A stretch of 64,000 bases of DNA from Oscillospiraceae bacterium (GCA_015066385.1 SVOJ01000002.1:124001-188000), one strand, 5' to 3'. Shown: positions 50,270 through 59,921, numbered from the stretch's first letter. Program-made: numbers and translations. The notes: generated by a model not told the origin, from the letters alone.

Positions 50270-51991
50270 ATGAAAAAACTGATGATCGGCAACGAAGCTG
50301 TTGCCAGAGGTATTTATGAAGCCGGTGTGAAAGTTGTTTCCAGTTACCCCGGCACTCCGTCCACGGAAATCACGGAATTTGCCGCAAAATATGACGAAAT
50401 GCACTGTGAATGGGCTCCGAACGAAAAGGTTGCAATGGAAGCCGCCTTCGGTGCATCCCTTGCAGGTGTTCGATCTGCTTGTGCCATGAAGCACGTCGGT
50501 CTGAACGTTGCTGCTGACCCGCTTTTCACCCTTTCATACACGGGTGTCAACGGCGGATTACTCATTTGCGTTGCCGATGATCCGGGCATGCATTCTTCGC
50601 AGAACGAGCAGGATTCCCGTCACTATGCAATTGCCGCAAAAGTACCGATGCTTGAGCCTGCCGATTCCGCAGAAAGCCTTGCATTTGCAAAGGCCGCATT
50701 CGACCTTTCCGAGCAGTTCGACACGCCCGTTATTTTGAGAATGTGCACGAGAATCGCCCACTCGCAGAGCATTGTTGATCTGGGTGAGCGTGAAGAAAAA
50801 GGCCGCATTGCATACACAAAGCAGGCGGGCAAAAACATCATGATGCCGGCCAATGCAAAACAGCGTCATCCTGTTGTTGAAGAACGCACACAAAAGCTGA
50901 TTGCATTTGCGGAAAATTGTCCTTTCAACAAGGTTGAAATGGGCGGCACAGAACTCGGCATCATCACATCGGGCACTTGCTATCAGTATGTCAAAGAAAT
51001 TTTCGGCGACAGCGTAAGCGTGCTGAAACTCGGTCTTGTCAATCCCCTGCCCGTAAAACTGATTACTGAATTTGCCGCAAAGGTTAACCGTCTTGTTGTG
51101 ATTGAAGAACTTGACGGCATCATCGAAACCCATTGCCGCAATCTCGGTCTTGCCTGCGAAGGCAAAGACTTGTTCACCCCGCTCGGTGAATACTCTCAGA
51201 AAAGCATTGCCAAAGTGTTCGGACTTGAAGAAAAGACGGGCTTTACTCCCGAATCTGCAATTCCCGTACGTCCGCCCGTCATGTGTGCAGGCTGTCCGCA
51301 CAGAGGTCTGTTCTATACGCTTTCCAAAAATAAAGTCACCGTTATGGGTGATATCGGTTGTTATACCCTCGGTGCACAGAAACCGCTTGATGCACTTGAT
51401 GCCGTTCTTTGCATGGGTGCATCCGTTTCAGGACTGCACGGCTTTAACAAGGCTCTCGGCAACGATGAAATGAAGACTTGTGCCGTCATCGGCGACTCCA
51501 CTTTCATGCATTCGGGCATTACGGGGCTTGTCAACATCGCTTATAATGACTCCCACTCTCTTGTTATTATTCTCGACAACTCCATTACGGGTATGACAGG
51601 ACATCAACAAAACCCCACCACAGGTTACAATATCAAGGGCGATCCTGCCGCAAAGATCGATCTCGAAGCCCTCTGCCGCGCTGTCGGCATCAAGCGTGTC
51701 CGCGTGGTGGATCCTTATGACCTGAAAGCCTGTGATACGGCAATTAAAGAAGAACTTGCCGCAGACGAACCGTCCGTCATTATTTCCAGACGTCCCTGTG
51801 TATTGCTTAAATCAGTCAAGGCAAAACCGCCCGTAAAAATTGACACAGACAAATGCCGTTCCTGCAAAATGTGCATGAAGATCGGTTGTCCCGCTATCAG
51901 CATGGTAGACGGCAAAGCACACATTGATGACACACTCTGTGTCGGTTGCGGTGTCTGCGAACAACTTTGCGCTTTCGGCGCGATCGAATAA
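50270..51991 (+). CDS. iorA: Indolepyruvate:ferredoxin oxidoreductase alpha subunit
   Basis: A 573-residue subunit interconverting arylpyruvates (indolepyruvate, phenylpyruvate, hydroxyphenylpyruvate) and aryl-acetyl-CoA. Features: VVSSYPGTPSTEITEFAAKY, ACAMKHVGLNVAADPLFTLSYTGVNGG, the thiamine-binding VMGDIGCYTLG and GDSTFMHSGITGL...DNSITGMTGHQQNP, and two C-terminal 4Fe-4S motifs (CRSCKMCMKIGCP and CVGCGVCEQLC). Start ATG 50270 follows AGAGGATATGCG; a preceding in-frame ATG at 50243 has no site. It has its own strong promoter. Confidence 0.95.
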   Translation: MKKLMIGNEAVARGIYEAGVKVVSSYPGTPSTEITEFAAKYDEMHCEWAPNEKVAMEAAFGASLAGVRSACAMKHVGLNVAADPLFTLSYTGVNGGLLICVADDPGMHSSQNEQDSRHYAIAAKVPMLEPADSAESLAFAKAAFDLSEQFDTPVILRMCTRIAHSQSIVDLGEREEKGRIAYTKQAGKNIMMPANAKQRHPVVEERTQKLIAFAENCPFNKVEMGGTELGIITSGTCYQYVKEIFGDSVSVLKLGLVNPLPVKLITEFAAKVNRLVVIEELDGIIETHCRNLGLACEGKDLFTPLGEYSQKSIAKVFGLEEKTGFTPESAIPVRPPVMCAGCPHRGLFYTLSKNKVTVMGDIGCYTLGAQKPLDALDAVLCMGASVSGLHGFNKALGNDEMKTCAVIGDSTFMHSGITGLVNIAYNDSHSLVIILDNSITGMTGHQQNPTTGYNIKGDPAAKIDLEALCRAVGIKRVRVVDPYDLKACDTAIKEELAADEPSVIISRRPCVLLKSVKAKPPVKIDTDKCRSCKMCMKIGCPAISMVDGKAHIDDTLCVGCGVCEQLCAFGAIE

Positions 51992-52004
51992 GGAGGTTAC
52001 AAAA

Positions 52005-52577
52005 ATGAATACAACCAGCATTATGATCGTCGGTGTCGGCGGACAGGGTTCGCTTCTCGCAAGCCGTGTACTCGGTAATCTTCTTGTAAACGAAGGCTAT
52101 GACGTTAAAGTTTCCGAAGTGCACGGCATGAGCCAGCGCGGCGGTTCCGTGGTTACTTATGTCCGTTTCGGCGACAGAGTTGCTTCCCCCATCATTGAAG
52201 AAGGTGAAGCAGATTTCATTATTTCTTTTGAAAAGCTCGAAGCAGCGCGTTGGGCAAAATGCCTGAAAAAAGACGGCAAAATCATTGTGAATACACAGGA
52301 AATTGATCCCATGCCCGTCATTACGGGTGCGGCCGTTTATCCGCATGATATTCTCGATGAGATCACCGCACAAGGTGCTTTTGTGGACGGATTGGATGCA
52401 CTGTCGCTTGCAAACGAAGCAGGTTCTTCCAAAGCGGTCAACATCGTTCTGATGGGCAGACTTGCAAAATATTTTCACATTGAATATGACAAGTGGATCG
52501 CACAGATTGAGCATCTTGTCGCTCCCAAATTTGTGGAACTGAACAAAAAAGCATTTGCACTCGGCTTTAACGCATAA
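52005..52577 (+). CDS. iorB: Indolepyruvate:ferredoxin oxidoreductase beta subunit
   Basis: A 190-residue partner of IorA, belonging to the oxidoreductase gamma/CoA-binding domain family. It begins [19 protein letters not shown] and has [19 protein letters not shown], the characteristic IorB motif. ATG 52005 follows AAGGAGGTTACAAAA, 13 bp after iorA. PaaK follows after a 28-bp gap. Confidence 0.95.
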   Translation: MNTTSIMIVGVGGQGSLLASRVLGNLLVNEGYDVKVSEVHGMSQRGGSVVTYVRFGDRVASPIIEEGEADFIISFEKLEAARWAKCLKKDGKIIVNTQEIDPMPVITGAAVYPHDILDEITAQGAFVDGLDALSLANEAGSSKAVNIVLMGRLAKYFHIEYDKWIAQIEHLVAPKFVELNKKAFALGFNA

Positions 52578-52605
52578 TCAATTTTTATATAAAGGAATGG
52601 TTACT

Positions 52606-53916
52606 ATGAAAATGAAGTATTGGCAGGAGGAGATCGAAACCGCTTCACGCGAAACGCTCGATTCTCTTCAAAGCGAACGTCTTATTGCAACGGTCAAGAG
52701 AGTATATGAAAAAGTTCCCATGTACCGTCAACGCATGGACGAAGCCGGTGTTAAACCCGAAGACATCAAAAGCATCAAAGACATTACAAAACTTCCCTTC
52801 ACAACCAAGCAGGATCTTCGTGACACCTATCCTTACGGAATGTTTGCCGTTCCCATGAATGAAGTGGTGGAACTGCACGCTTCAAGCGGAACCACCGGCA
52901 AACAGGTTGTTGTCGGCTACACCGAAAAGGACGTTCACACCTGGGGTGAAATCTGTGCAAGAGCTCTTGTGGCAGCAGGTGCAGATGAAACCGATTTTGT
53001 GCATGTTTCTTACGGTTACGGTCTTTTTACCGGTGGTTTCGGCCTGCACTACGGTGCACAGCAGATTGGTGCAACGGCCATCCCTGTTTCTGCCGGTCAG
53101 ACAAAAAGACAGGTTACCATCCTTGAAGACTTCGGCTCGACCATTCTTTGCTGCACCCCATCGTATGCAATGACCATTGCGGAAGCGGTTGAACAGGCAG
53201 GCATTGATGCCGCAAAACTGCCGCTGAAAGCAGGTATTTTCGGTGCAGAACCCTGGACGGAAGAAATGCGTCAGTATATCGAAGATAAACTGAAAATCAA
53301 GGCTTATGATATTTACGGCCTTACAGAAGTTATGGGCCCCGGCGTTTCTTTCACTTGTGAGCATCAGTGCGGTATGCATGTCAACGAAGACCATTTCATC
53401 ATTGAAGTGCTTGATCCCGAAACCTTTGAACCTGTTCCCGACGGCACCATCGGTGAAATTGTTTTCACCTGCATCACAAAAGAAGCCTTCCCTGTTATCC
53501 GTTACAGAACCAAGGACCTCGGTTATGTCACCCGTGAAAAATGCGAATGCGGCAGAACCTTTGCCCGCATGAGCAAGATTCTCGGCAGAACGGACGATAT
53601 GCTCATCATCCGCGGTGTCAACGTATTCCCGTCACAGATCGAAACCGTTCTTCTTGAACAGGGTTATGCTCCCAACTATATGCTCATTGTTGACCGCGTG
53701 AACAATGCAGATACACTTGAAGTACAGGTTGAAGTCACACCCGAAATCTTCAGTGACAAGGCTGCTGCCCTCACTTCCTATGAAAAGAAGCTGCAGGTCG
53801 CAATCCGCGAGCTACTCGGTATCCAGGCTGCTGTCAAGCTGGTTGCACCCAACACCATCCAGCGCTTTGAAGGCAAAGCAAAGCGCGTCATCGACAACAG
53901 AAAACTGCACGATTAA
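52606..53916 (+). CDS. paaK: Phenylacetate-CoA ligase
   Basis: A 436-residue AMP-forming aryl-CoA ligase. Signatures: [35 protein letters not shown] (ATP loop near 93), [39 protein letters not shown] and [13 protein letters not shown], all as in PaaK. It makes phenylacetyl-, hydroxyphenylacetyl- or indoleacetyl-CoA. Next to iorAB, it could supply aryl-acetyl-CoA for reductive carboxylation, or run in the ATP-yielding fermentative direction. ATG 52606 lies after AAAGGAATGGTTACT. Confidence 0.94.
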   Translation: MKMKYWQEEIETASRETLDSLQSERLIATVKRVYEKVPMYRQRMDEAGVKPEDIKSIKDITKLPFTTKQDLRDTYPYGMFAVPMNEVVELHASSGTTGKQVVVGYTEKDVHTWGEICARALVAAGADETDFVHVSYGYGLFTGGFGLHYGAQQIGATAIPVSAGQTKRQVTILEDFGSTILCCTPSYAMTIAEAVEQAGIDAAKLPLKAGIFGAEPWTEEMRQYIEDKLKIKAYDIYGLTEVMGPGVSFTCEHQCGMHVNEDHFIIEVLDPETFEPVPDGTIGEIVFTCITKEAFPVIRYRTKDLGYVTREKCECGRTFARMSKILGRTDDMLIIRGVNVFPSQIETVLLEQGYAPNYMLIVDRVNNADTLEVQVEVTPEIFSDKAAALTSYEKKLQVAIRELLGIQAAVKLVAPNTIQRFEGKAKRVIDNRKLHD

Positions 53917-53934
53917 GCTAAGGAGGAAATTATT

Positions 53935-54372
53935 ATGGCAATCAAGCAACTTTCCATCTTTGTAGAAAACAAATCCGGCGCACTTGCTGATATCACCGAT
54001 ATTCTTGCCGCCAACAGCATTGACCTGCGTGCACTTTCTATTGCAGAAACACAGGATTTCGGCATTCTTCGTCTGATCGTCAATGATACCGAAAAAGCCG
54101 CACAGGCTCTGCGCGACAAGAATTGCGTTGTCAATATCACGGAAATCTGTGCTGTTGCTGTGCCCGATGCCCCCGGCGGTCTTGCCGGTGTACTTCGTAT
54201 TCTTGCCGATGCCGACATCGTTGTTGAATACACCTATGCATTCATTTCCAACTCCAAAAAGGATGCATATGTTGTTCTTCGCATCAACGAACATGATATC
54301 GCAAAGGCTGAAGCATTGTTTTCCGATAAAGGCATTCGTGAAATCAACGAATGCGACATTCAATCTCTGTAA
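53935..54372 (+). CDS. Tandem ACT-domain protein
   Basis: A 145-residue protein of two ACT domains (QLSIFVENKSGALADITDIL at 5-24, and AVPDAPGGLAGVLRILADAD near 77-96) with no other domain. ACT pairs bind amino acids; such proteins are regularly found beside paaK and iorAB in anaerobes, where an aromatic amino acid is the likely ligand. No DNA-binding part is present, so it should act by protein contact, perhaps on PaaK. ATG follows AAGGAGGAAATTATT, 18 bp after paaK. Confidence 0.92.
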   Translation: MAIKQLSIFVENKSGALADITDILAANSIDLRALSIAETQDFGILRLIVNDTEKAAQALRDKNCVVNITEICAVAVPDAPGGLAGVLRILADADIVVEYTYAFISNSKKDAYVVLRINEHDIAKAEALFSDKGIREINECDIQSL

Positions 54373-54379
54373 AGGAAAA

Positions 54380-54403
54380 GGGCGGTCTTCTGACCGCCCG
54401 ATT
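54380..54403 (+). terminator. Hairpin after the paaK/ACT genes
   Basis: A perfect 8-bp GC stem (54380-54387 with 54392-54399, loop TTCT). The T-run is short (GATTTGATGTT), so termination may be partial and may allow read-through into the phosphoesterase gene. Confidence 0.55.
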
Positions 54404-54410
54404 TGATGTT

Positions 54411-55550
54411 ATGATACATTTTAAAAACGGCAAGCTGACCGTAATGCAGGTCAGTGATCCGCAGGATCTTTCTTTTGCAAATCACACCATGATCGCCATG
54501 CTTAATAAAGTATATGATCAGGTAAAACCCGACCTTGTTGTTTTTACGGGAGATAACGTTCTCGGTAATCATCTGCGTGATGCCCGCTTCGGTTCACGCC
54601 ATACCGTAAAAACGGATGCGGGTGAAAAAAGACGGATGATCAAGGCCATTGATCATATCATCGCCCCTCTCGAAAAAAGAGGCATTCCGTTTGTTTATAT
54701 TTTCGGCAACCACGATGACATGAACTGCCTTACAAAGCAGGAAATAGCTGAAATTTACAGCAGTTACCCCAACTGCGTGATGCCGACCGAAAAAGAATAC
54801 ATTCACGAAGTCGGAACTTGCTACATTCCCTTGTTTTCTTCCGACGAAGCAAAAGAGATTTTCCGTTTTTGGTTGTTTGATTCTGCATGGCAGGACAAAG
54901 CCGAAAAGAAAACTTATTCTTATGTAACCGAAGAAGCCGTTGCATGGTTCAAAAAGATAAGCAAAAAGACCAAAGAAACCGTAGGTACAATCCCGGGACT
55001 GCTCTTTATCCACATTCCGCTTCCCGAGCAAGTAAATCTGCTTGAAGAATGTCCCCCGCATGTCGGCGGTGTCATTGATCACCATTTATACGGTGAATCC
55101 GGAGAAAAGAAATTTTATCGCCTGAATCCGCATTTAGCAAGCGGTGATCTCGGAGAATATCCGTGTATGCTCGAAAAGAACACAGGTCTGTTCGATGCGG
55201 TTAAAGAGGACGGCACAATCAAGGCAATTGTGGCAGGTCATGACCATACAAACTGCTTTGACGGCACATGGAACGGGATTCGTATGATTCAAACAGCATG
55301 TGCATCCTTACGTTGTTACGGTGTCAAAAACCGCGGTGTGCGTATTTTTGAATTTGACGAAAATAAGCCCGAAAACTTCAGAACCTGTCATCTGATCTAT
55401 GATGATATTATGGGTACGGGATTTTGGGCACAGTTAAGATATTTGCTGGATGCGGACGGTTTGCAGAAATACAAATATTCCCTGTTGAGTGTAACAGCAG
55501 CCGCACTCATCGGCACGACTGCCGCAGTTGTTTACAAATTGAAAAAGTAA
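54411..55550 (+). CDS. DxQ-type metallophosphoesterase with C-terminal membrane anchor
   Basis: A 379-residue calcineurin-like phosphoesterase. Metal motifs: VSDPQDL (DxQ instead of DxH, near 13-19), FTGDNVLG (GD, near 45), FGNHDDMN (near 102), FIHIPLPE (near 200) and AGHDHTNC (near 275). A hydrophobic helix (SVTAAALIGTTAAVVYKL) ends the protein, so the catalytic domain should sit on the cytoplasmic side. ATG 54411 has no strong ribosome site, possibly because of the hairpin upstream. The convergent neighbour at 55610-56782 is a related, secreted DxQ enzyme. Substrate unknown. Confidence 0.85.
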   Translation: MIHFKNGKLTVMQVSDPQDLSFANHTMIAMLNKVYDQVKPDLVVFTGDNVLGNHLRDARFGSRHTVKTDAGEKRRMIKAIDHIIAPLEKRGIPFVYIFGNHDDMNCLTKQEIAEIYSSYPNCVMPTEKEYIHEVGTCYIPLFSSDEAKEIFRFWLFDSAWQDKAEKKTYSYVTEEAVAWFKKISKKTKETVGTIPGLLFIHIPLPEQVNLLEECPPHVGGVIDHHLYGESGEKKFYRLNPHLASGDLGEYPCMLEKNTGLFDAVKEDGTIKAIVAGHDHTNCFDGTWNGIRMIQTACASLRCYGVKNRGVRIFEFDENKPENFRTCHLIYDDIMGTGFWAQLRYLLDADGLQKYKYSLLSVTAAALIGTTAAVVYKLKK

Positions 55551-55560
55551 GTAAGAAAAA

Positions 55561-55600
55561 AGCGCTTGGTGATTTTCTCATCAAGCGCTCATTTTATTTT
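55561..55600. terminator. Bidirectional terminator between phosphoesterases
   Basis: A 12-bp stem with one G-T pair (55561-55572 with 55578-55589) between converging stops; T-rich on the plus side. Confidence 0.85.
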
Positions 55601-55609
55601 CAGAATGTT

Positions 55610-56782
55610 TTATACAATACCCTGAATAAAGCCAACAACTTTGACAAAAACATCAATGATAATGGCACAGAATTTGCCGAACAAAGCTTTGATCATGGAA
55701 GCATCTTTTGTGCCGTTGAGTTCTTCGGATTCACCGCTGAGAATAACATCCGAAATGCTGACAAGTTCATTCTTGTAATTCTCGGGATCATTTTCGTTGA
55801 TGGTCAGAATGCGGCAACCGCGGTTGGCATCATCACCGTAAGAATTGAAGGTTGCACCGGGAGTGTTGACGATATCAATACCCTTATAAGGTACGGTAAA
55901 GGAATTGATATGATCATGACCGGAGAAGGTTGCAATCACATCGCCGACTGCAAGGAATGCATCAAACTGACCGTAGTTGATTTCACCGGGGCACGGAAAT
56001 TCCATAACGATACCGCTTGTGATGCGGTCATACTGCGGGGTGAAAGAATAGGTCACCCCATCAACGGTCTTGGTGATGTCCGGCACCGCAAGTGCGTCCG
56101 GGTAGGGCTGGAACAGTGCGGGATAAGCTTCGCCGACAATGATGTGCTGGAAAGCCATTGCGGGAACAACTTCGCCGCCGTTGGCTGCAGCAAGTTCAGC
56201 GGCAGTCTGCTTGTACCATTCGATTTGATCTTCATGAACAGCGTCATAACCGCCGCCTTCAACATAGGTATTGGAGTCAAACGTCCAGATGTTGAACGCA
56301 TATTTACTGCCGTCGGAACTGAGAACGGGCAGATTGTGAGTGCCGACACCGAACAGTTCAGGAACGATGTCAACAGTCAAGCAATATTCACCGCCGTACT
56401 GCTGATAGTATTCCAACAGTTGTTCCTTATCAACACCCTGTTCATTGTCGTGATTGCCGAAGGTGACAGCAAAATAAGTTTCACTTTCAACAAAGGGGGT
56501 AACCAGTTCTTCAATGGCCTGTGCCTTTGTTTCTTTGGGGCCTACGGTGTTGTCGCCGCCGAGAACAACGATATCGGGATCATACTTTGCAATGGTGTAG
56601 CGGATGAAGGCAAGCATGGTTTCGCTTGCAGGGAAACCGTCCTGACAGTCGCACAGGTGCATAATCACAAATTCGCCGTTTTCATCAAACTGCAGTACAT
56701 CTGTGTTTTCCGTTGCAGTTACAGCAAATGCAAACGGCAGAACAAGACAAAGGGCTAAAATGACAGAAAGAACTTTTTTCAT
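55610..56782 (-). CDS. Secreted DxQ-type metallophosphoesterase
   Basis: A 390-residue exported phosphoesterase. Signal peptide 1-23 (MKKVLSVILALCLVLPFAFA core). Catalytic motifs: HLCDCQDG (DxQ near 42-49), LGGDNTVG (GD near 73), FGNHDNEQ (near 110), FQHIIVG (near 210) and SGHDHINS (near 290). Its last 25 residues form an amphipathic hydrophobic helix (CAIIIDVFVKVVGFIQGIV), like the 411-863 and CotH proteins. Homologous in layout to the convergent phosphoesterase, so the two are paralogues on opposite sides of the membrane. ATG follows AAGGAGTAAGAAAA; own promoter. Confidence 0.87.
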   Translation of the reverse strand: MKKVLSVILALCLVLPFAFAVTATENTDVLQFDENGEFVIMHLCDCQDGFPASETMLAFIRYTIAKYDPDIVVLGGDNTVGPKETKAQAIEELVTPFVESETYFAVTFGNHDNEQGVDKEQLLEYYQQYGGEYCLTVDIVPELFGVGTHNLPVLSSDGSKYAFNIWTFDSNTYVEGGGYDAVHEDQIEWYKQTAAELAAANGGEVVPAMAFQHIIVGEAYPALFQPYPDALAVPDITKTVDGVTYSFTPQYDRITSGIVMEFPCPGEINYGQFDAFLAVGDVIATFSGHDHINSFTVPYKGIDIVNTPGATFNSYGDDANRGCRILTINENDPENYKNELVSISDVILSGESEELNGTKDASMIKALFGKFCAIIIDVFVKVVGFIQGIV

Positions 56783-56812
56783 TTTTCTTACTCCTTTTAC
56801 TTTAATAAGAGT

Positions 56813-56841
56813 ATTTTACCATTTTCTTTTGATCTTGTCAA
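56813..56841 (-). promoter_or_regulatory. Promoter of the secreted phosphoesterase gene
   Basis: On the minus strand TTGACA (56836-56841), 17-bp spacer, TAAAAT (56813-56818). Confidence 0.75.
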
Positions 56842-56909
56842 AGTTTTTTTTAAAAATAGTATACAAATAATGTCTGTTTTTTTTGTACGAAAAGAGCAAT
56901 GAAAAAGTC

Positions 56910-56937
56910 TTGCGATATTTGCTGATTATGCTATACT
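56910..56937 (+). promoter_or_regulatory. Promoter of the 57-kb isomerase gene
   Basis: TTGCGA (56910-56915), 16-bp spacer, TATACT (56932-56937), 31 bp before the ATG. Confidence 0.6.
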
Positions 56938-56968
56938 GAAAATAGCAAATTTAAACGGAGGTTCTCTT

Positions 56969-57751
56969 ATGACAGATATTAAATTAGGCATTCAGCTGTA
57001 CACACTCAGAGATCATATTCAGAATGCGGATGATTTTGATGCAACACTCAAAAGATTGCATAATATGGGCGTCCGTGTGATTCAGATTTCGGGAATCGGC
57101 CCCATTGCTCCGCAAACCACGGCTGATATTGTCAGAAAATACGACATGGATGTTTGTGTCACACACAAGGATTTCAACAGAATGCTCAATGACCTTGATG
57201 CAATGATCGACGAGCACAAACTCATTGACTGCGACTGCATGGGCATCGGCGGTATGCCCGGCGATGCAAGGGAATCGGCTGAAGCGGTGCGTGCATTCAT
57301 TGCAAAGGCTACAGAAATCGGCAAAGCCATGCGTGCAAGGGGTGAACGCTTCTGCTACCACAACCACGATTTTGAATTCCAAAAAGTGGACGGTGAAAAA
57401 ACCATCATGGATATTCTGCTGGAAGAAACCGACCCCGATCTGTTCTGGTTTATTCCCGATGTGGCATGGATGCACTATGCAGGTGTGAACCCTGCCGAAT
57501 ATCTTGAAAAAATGAAAGGCAGAGTCAAGGTTCTGCATTTCAAGGATTACATCAAGCCCGACGGCGAGCGCAAGTTCTGTTCTTTAGGGCAGGGTCTTGT
57601 CAATCTGGAAGATTGCTACAGGGCTTGTCAAAAACTCGGCATTCCCTACATTGTTTATGAGCAGGACATTGATTGGGTAGACAACGACCCGTTCAAGGCA
57701 ACGGAAGAAAGTTGGGACTACATGAACAAACTTGCCGCAAAGTGTAACTGA
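56969..57751 (+). CDS. Sugar phosphate isomerase/epimerase
   Basis: A 260-residue TIM-barrel protein of the xylose-isomerase-like family. LGIQLYTLRDHIQNADDF at the start, RFCYHNHDFEFQ near 128 (metal site), WFIPDVAWMHYAGVNPAEYL and VLHFKDYIKPDGE. It resembles the 21338-22165 protein in motif order and may be a distant paralogue. Substrate unknown. It is a single gene with its own promoter, a CGGAGGTTCTCTT ribosome site and a strong terminator. Confidence 0.88.
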   Translation: MTDIKLGIQLYTLRDHIQNADDFDATLKRLHNMGVRVIQISGIGPIAPQTTADIVRKYDMDVCVTHKDFNRMLNDLDAMIDEHKLIDCDCMGIGGMPGDARESAEAVRAFIAKATEIGKAMRARGERFCYHNHDFEFQKVDGEKTIMDILLEETDPDLFWFIPDVAWMHYAGVNPAEYLEKMKGRVKVLHFKDYIKPDGERKFCSLGQGLVNLEDCYRACQKLGIPYIVYEQDIDWVDNDPFKATEESWDYMNKLAAKCN

Positions 57752-57770
57752 CAAACAAGTGAACAAAATG

Positions 57771-57808
57771 ACCGCAGACCATCGTTTTGAATGGTCTGCG
57801 GTTTTTTG
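57771..57808 (+). terminator. Terminator of the 57-kb isomerase gene
   Basis: A perfect 12-bp stem (57771-57782 with 57791-57802) followed by TTTTTTGC. Confidence 0.9.
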
Positions 57809-57834
57809 CATGGTTAATATTATTTTTTCACACA

Positions 57835-59883
57835 TCAATAGTGCAGTGCTCCGCATTCACAGAACTGATTTGTGCGGAATATTCTGTAAAAGAAACTGAG
57901 GATTGTCCATATAAAACGCATAAATCCGCTGTCACTGTGACAAATATGATCACAATCGGACAATGCCGGATTTTGTTCAACTTCTTTCCAAAGTGCGTAG
58001 AAGGTTTCTTTTTCGGAATTCAACTGCACACGTTCTCCCGCACTCCATTTCCCGCCACTGCCGTCTTCAGAAGTACTCCAACCGTCAAAAATCTTATCAC
58101 GGAAAGTAAATGTGCACGCAGGCAGTGTTATATAATCTCCGTTTTTGAAAATTTTATCATTGAACATACAGCCACTTGCACCATTCGCATCAAAAAAGAC
58201 ACGTACAGTCGATGCGGAAAAACCGCTGTCAAGAAACGCTTTCCTGTTCGCAATAAAGTCAATCAGTGTCGCATTGGTTTCATTCATATATGCCGATTCC
58301 ACTGCATCATAAGCATCCGTTGCATAATAATTCCAACGCACGCAGTTCATTACTGCCGACGGCAACAGTTCGTTCGCCTGTTGTCCGATATTGTTCAGAT
58401 ATGTTGCGGTGATCAATTGTGAAAACTCATCATTCCAATAACGGCAAGCAAGCTCAAAAAAGTCATCCTGTTTATAAAGTGCATTGAGAATTGTGGGGAT
58501 GGCACCATCGAATGCGTGTTGCGCCTGATAGTAAATCACACCTGCCCACCAACCTGTCGGATAACGGATATCTGTGCCGTATCTTGCCTCACTGCTTCCG
58601 AGAGCTTTATCGAAATCCCAGACGGGAGCAGCCCTGAACAGACCACTGTCCGCATCTTTACAGATATAAAAACTTGTCAATCCGGCATCAAGATTTTTGA
58701 CAAACTCCTGAAAAACATACATTTTCACAAAGGAGTCAACATCAATGTATTCCGTGTAATGTTTTCCTGCAGCATTGTAACCGTCTGCGGAAAATACAGC
58801 ATCTTCAAATTCCTGATAATACGAACTGATATATTGCACCTGTGCCTGCGAAGCATATTCCGGTGCTTTGAGAACAATGGGTTGCTTTCTGTCGGTCACA
58901 AAGCCGCTGACTTCTTCCGGATAACGGGTTGCAAGTTCATATTCAAGCAAATAACCGCCGGTGATATTCTCCGGATTATTAGGGATATTGACCCATTTCT
59001 GTGTACCTGCCTGCAATTTTGTGTAATCAGTTACCTGTGCACCGCCGAAAGAAAAAGAATCAAGATCATCCGTATTGACATCTTCCGTTTCAGACTCAAG
59101 ATCTGCAATTTCCACCCGACCGTCCCCGACTTCAACACTCTCACACAGCAGGTAGCTACCGTAATACTCATCATTGATATACAGATCCGTGAAAACATAT
59201 TCCGATGTAAATGCAAGCCCTGCCGTCTCTGCAAGTGCAAATGCAGTTGCATTGCGCAACATGGTTTTATCATAATAATTGGCAAGCAATGTCCATTTCT
59301 TTGCTTTATCCATGCCAAACAAGCTTGTCTTTTTGTCAAACTTGATATTATACGGTTTTTTTACATATCCCCATGTCGCATTGCCTCTTCCCTTGATATA
59401 AGAAAGTGCACTGTCTGTTACAATCGCACCATCATCTATAATGACAATATCAGCCTCTTCTTTGTGGGATTTATCAGCATGCACTGCCGCCATAGAACCG
59501 GATTTGGTTGTAATATGCACAGATGCAACATTCTCGGATGCAAACACAGACAAAACCTTTTCGTTTCCGTTGCATGAAATTACATATTCTCCGCTTGCTT
59601 CAAAAGAAACAAAATCGCCGCTCTGAACTTGTTTACCGTCAAGAAAAACGGCCTCTTTTGCATTAAAATCAAGAACAAGCGATGTCATCGGCACATCCGA
59701 CGGCATAAAAAGGTAGTACTTTCCGTTTGATTCACGGAATGCAACTCTGATCTGCTTATTATTGATTTCAAAAATAACACCAAGGTCCGTAACTTCTCCG
59801 TCGGCAGCACTGACAAACGAAACACAAAGGGATAAAATAACAATCGACACAATCACAAAAAGAACTTTTTTAAAGATTTTCAC
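57835..59883 (-). CDS. Secreted CotH kinase family protein with Cys-flanked C-terminal helix
   Basis: A 682-residue exported protein. Signal peptide 1-26. The CotH kinase domain (about 140-540) shows IKGRGNATWGYVKKPYNIKF, LLANYYDKTMLRNATAFALA, FTDLYINDEYYGSYLLCE, GYLLEYEL and APVWDFDKALG (metal Asp). CotH proteins are atypical protein kinases of spore coats or surfaces. Next comes an InlB/Listeria-Bacteroides-type repeat (about 560-640: VRVFFDANGASG to FYALWKEVE). The C-terminus is CDHICH, an amphipathic helix (FIWTILSFFYRIF), then CECGALHY. Start is GTG 59883, eight bases after GGAGG; the ATG at 59898 contains that site. Own promoter. Confidence 0.87.
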   Translation of the reverse strand: MKIFKKVLFVIVSIVILSLCVSFVSAADGEVTDLGVIFEINNKQIRVAFRESNGKYYLFMPSDVPMTSLVLDFNAKEAVFLDGKQVQSGDFVSFEASGEYVISCNGNEKVLSVFASENVASVHITTKSGSMAAVHADKSHKEEADIVIIDDGAIVTDSALSYIKGRGNATWGYVKKPYNIKFDKKTSLFGMDKAKKWTLLANYYDKTMLRNATAFALAETAGLAFTSEYVFTDLYINDEYYGSYLLCESVEVGDGRVEIADLESETEDVNTDDLDSFSFGGAQVTDYTKLQAGTQKWVNIPNNPENITGGYLLEYELATRYPEEVSGFVTDRKQPIVLKAPEYASQAQVQYISSYYQEFEDAVFSADGYNAAGKHYTEYIDVDSFVKMYVFQEFVKNLDAGLTSFYICKDADSGLFRAAPVWDFDKALGSSEARYGTDIRYPTGWWAGVIYYQAQHAFDGAIPTILNALYKQDDFFELACRYWNDEFSQLITATYLNNIGQQANELLPSAVMNCVRWNYYATDAYDAVESAYMNETNATLIDFIANRKAFLDSGFSASTVRVFFDANGASGCMFNDKIFKNGDYITLPACTFTFRDKIFDGWSTSEDGSGGKWSAGERVQLNSEKETFYALWKEVEQNPALSDCDHICHSDSGFMRFIWTILSFFYRIFRTNQFCECGALHY

Positions 59884-59921
59884 AACCAAAACCTCCACTT
59901 ACTTTTTATCTGTTCACAAAC

